The translations under genes were made by a program, and so were the position numbers. DNA of 64,000 bases from Roseiarcus sp963749715 (GTDB taxonomy: Bacteria; Pseudomonadota; Alphaproteobacteria; Rhizobiales; Beijerinckiaceae). The stretch spans positions 1 to 64,000 of the forward strand of contig CAVVNR010000016.1 in the NCBI GenBank assembly GCA_963749715.1, read 5' to 3'. Below, in pieces: positions 62,460 to 64,000 of this stretch; positions within the stretch are counted from its first letter, which is position 1, and each line of letters opens with the position of its first letter. The notes beneath the pieces were generated by a model that did no database searches, was not told the DNA's origin, and saw only the letters and a list, made by a program, of their open reading frames with translations.

Positions 62460-64000
62460 TCAGGCGCCGTCGCCCTGGTTGGGCGTTGCGGCGCCCGCGG
62501 AGCGCATATGCGCCGGGCCCTGCGCGTTCGCCAGGTTGTGGGCTGAATTGATGAGCGCGAGGTGAGAAAACGCCTGCGGGAAATTGCCAAGCTGGATTCG
62601 GTCGTGCGGATCGTATTCCTCAGCCAGCAGTCCAACGTCGTTGCGCAAGGCCAAAAGGCGCTCGAACAGCTCGCGCGCCTCGTCGTAGCGGCCGAGGAGA
62701 ACATAGTTGTCCACCAGCCAAAAGCTGCACGCCAGAAAGGCGCCCTCTCCCCGCGGCAGGCCGTCAACTCCTTCTCCGGTATCGTACCTCAGCACCAGCC
62801 CGTCACGGATGAGCGTGCGCTCGATAGCGGCGACGGTGCCGCTGACGCGAGGGTCGTCAGGCGGCAAAAAGCCGACCAGCGGCGCCAGAAGAAGACTGGC
62901 GTCCAGAGTTGTCGACCCAAACGATTGCACGAATGCATTCTGCTTCGGGTCGAAGCCATGTTCGCAAACCTCCCGATGGATCGCCGAGCGGACGCTTCGC
63001 CACCGTTCGAGCGGGCCCTCGAGCCCAAACTCCTCGATCGAACGGACCGCGCGATCGAACGCCACCCAGGCCATGACCTTGGAGTGGGTGAAGTGCCTGG
63101 CGCCGCCGCGCACTTCCCAAATGCCTTCATCGGGCTCGCGCCAGATCGTCTCAAGGTGGGTGACGAGCGCGACCTCCAGCGCCCAGGTCGCCTCGCTGGT
63201 CGCGAGGCCCGCGCGACGGGCGAGATAGAAGGCGTCGAGCACTTCGCCGTAGATATCGAGCTGCCGCTGGCCGACCGCCGCGTTGCCGACTGCGAACCGG
63301 AGAGGAGCCCGCGTAACCCGGCAGCCATGGAATCTCGGATTCGTCGAGCCGCCGCTCGCCGCCGACACCATAGATGGTCTGCAGGTCGTCGGGGCGCCGG
63401 CCACAGCCCGAAGAAGCCATTCATGCCAGGCCTTCGCCTCGTCGAGAAACCCTGCGCCGATCAGCGCATAGAGGGTGAAGGTCGCATCCCTGAGCCAGCA
63501 GAATCGATAGTCCCAGTTGCGCGGGCCTCCGAGCTGTTCGGGCAGGGACGTCGTGCCTGCGGCGATGATCCCGCCGGTCTCCCAGTGGGCGAGCGCCTTC
63601 AACGTCAGAAGCGAACGGAGGACTGCGTCGGCCCAATGTTCCGGAGGCGTGAATTGCTGAGCCCAGCCGCACCAGAAAGACTCCACCTCTTCCAATGCCT
63701 TCCCAGCCTGGAGCGGCGGCGGCGGCGGTCGATACGATGGCGACCAATTGAGAACAAAGGATACTTCCTGACCTGCCGTGACCGTGAACTCCCCAACCGT
63801 GCGAAGGTCCTCGCCACGCAGCGACAAAGCTGTATCGAGCAAAAGCCGATCAGGACCTGCGATGAACTGAAGCCTCCCATCCTCCTGGCGAGAGACCCAT
63901 GGAAGGACGGAGCCGTAGTCGAACCGGACGATGAGCTCCGTTTGCATCGCGACCTCGCCCTCGAGGCCTCGGACCAGACGCACAAGGTCGGCGCATCCGT
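62460..64000 (-). CDS. GH15 family hydrolase (glucoamylase/trehalase type), 5' end cut off, two compensating frameshifts
   Basis: The frame is open at the window edge, so the first 90 or so residues lie beyond 64000. Present: TELIVRFDYGSVLPWVSRQ, SLLTLKALAHWETGGIIAAG, TTSLPEQLGGPRNWDYRFCWLRDATF with the catalytic acid region, TLDASLLLAPLVGFLPPDD, GEGAFLACSFWLVDNYVLLG with the base Glu, and LLAEEYDPHDRIQLGNFPQA. Between about 63300 and 63390 the correct sequence (LQTIYGVGGERRLDESEIPW, LPGYAGSSPVR) is in another frame, flanked by opposite one-base shifts. The product would hydrolyse alpha-glucosides or trehalose. No signal peptide can be judged. Confidence 0.85.
   Translation of the reverse strand, partial: GCADLVRLVRGLEGEVAMQTELIVRFDYGSVLPWVSRQEDGRLQFIAGPDRLLLDTALSLRGEDLRTVGEFTVTAGQEVSFVLNWSPSYRPPPPPLQAGKALEEVESFWCGWAQQFTPPEHWADAVLRSLLTLKALAHWETGGIIAAGTTSLPEQLGGPRNWDYRFCWLRDATFTLYALIGAGFLDEAKAWHEWLLRAVAGAPTTCRPSMVSAASGGSTNPRFHGCRVTRAPLRFAVGNAAVGQRQLDIYGEVLDAFYLARRAGLATSEATWALEVALVTHLETIWREPDEGIWEVRGGARHFTHSKVMAWVAFDRAVRSIEEFGLEGPLERWRSVRSAIHREVCEHGFDPKQNAFVQSFGSTTLDASLLLAPLVGFLPPDDPRVSGTVAAIERTLIRDGLVLRYDTGEGVDGLPRGEGAFLACSFWLVDNYVLLGRYDEARELFERLLALRNDVGLLAEEYDPHDRIQLGNFPQAFSHLALINSAHNLANAQGPAHMRSAGAATPNQGDGA

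Overview
The window is GC-rich alphaproteobacterial chromosome, most likely from the order Hyphomicrobiales (Rhizobiales), around the Beijerinckiaceae/Roseiarcaceae/Methylocystaceae. The order assignment rests on a roughly 2,100-residue membrane-anchored repeat protein resembling the growth-pole ring protein (GPR/RgsE) of polar-growing Rhizobiales, alphaproteobacterial FrcABC-type sugar transporters, BluB, MsrQ, and intergenic palindromic repeats typical of the group. The family is inference. No rRNA, tRNA or CRISPR array was recognised.

Layout. 1-433: 3' end of a broken xdhC. 434-3430: a gene-poor, repeat-rich island with an orphan 169-residue protein, an IS110-family transposase pseudogene and several copies of a palindromic element flanked by ATTACGG arrays; one copy replaces the middle of the transposase. 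3429-12125: a SAM methyltransferase, a secreted GH88 hydrolase with a PEP-CTERM tail, a class II aldolase homologue without zinc ligands, a DeoR-MFS-PhzF cluster and malonyl-CoA synthetase. 12418-24493: GPR-like protein, Hpt protein, ferredoxin with its reductase, MsrQ, OprB porin and BluB. 24512-28223: cupin, RMD1-family protein, MazEF-type pair, sirtuin and a GST-like protein.

28320-48763 is mainly carbohydrate use. It holds an FrcABC-type transporter, two transglutaminase-like proteins and a xylan locus: GH43 beta-xylosidase, ThuA, Gfo/Idh dehydrogenase, ROK repressor, a CUT1 transporter without its ATPase and a GH10 xylanase. The ROK gene and the transporter are divergent around a 9-bp inverted repeat. 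Next come an aquaporin remnant with arsC, a second sugar transporter whose two permeases are fused into one polypeptide, and a PagL-type lipid A deacylase.

49682-64000: an SGNH hydrolase, an operon of a questin-oxidase-like protein and a cytosine-deaminase-like amidohydrolase, a third sugar transporter (also without ATPase), and a facing operon of BtpA/SgcQ-family protein, FGGY kinase and HAD phosphatase. A broken SDR gene, a dihydropyrimidinase and a 5'-truncated GH15 hydrolase finish the window.

At least ten genes are split by single-base indels, often in short G/C runs and often in compensating pairs, while their catalytic motifs survive. Much of this looks like consensus error, so the split genes should be read as probably intact.
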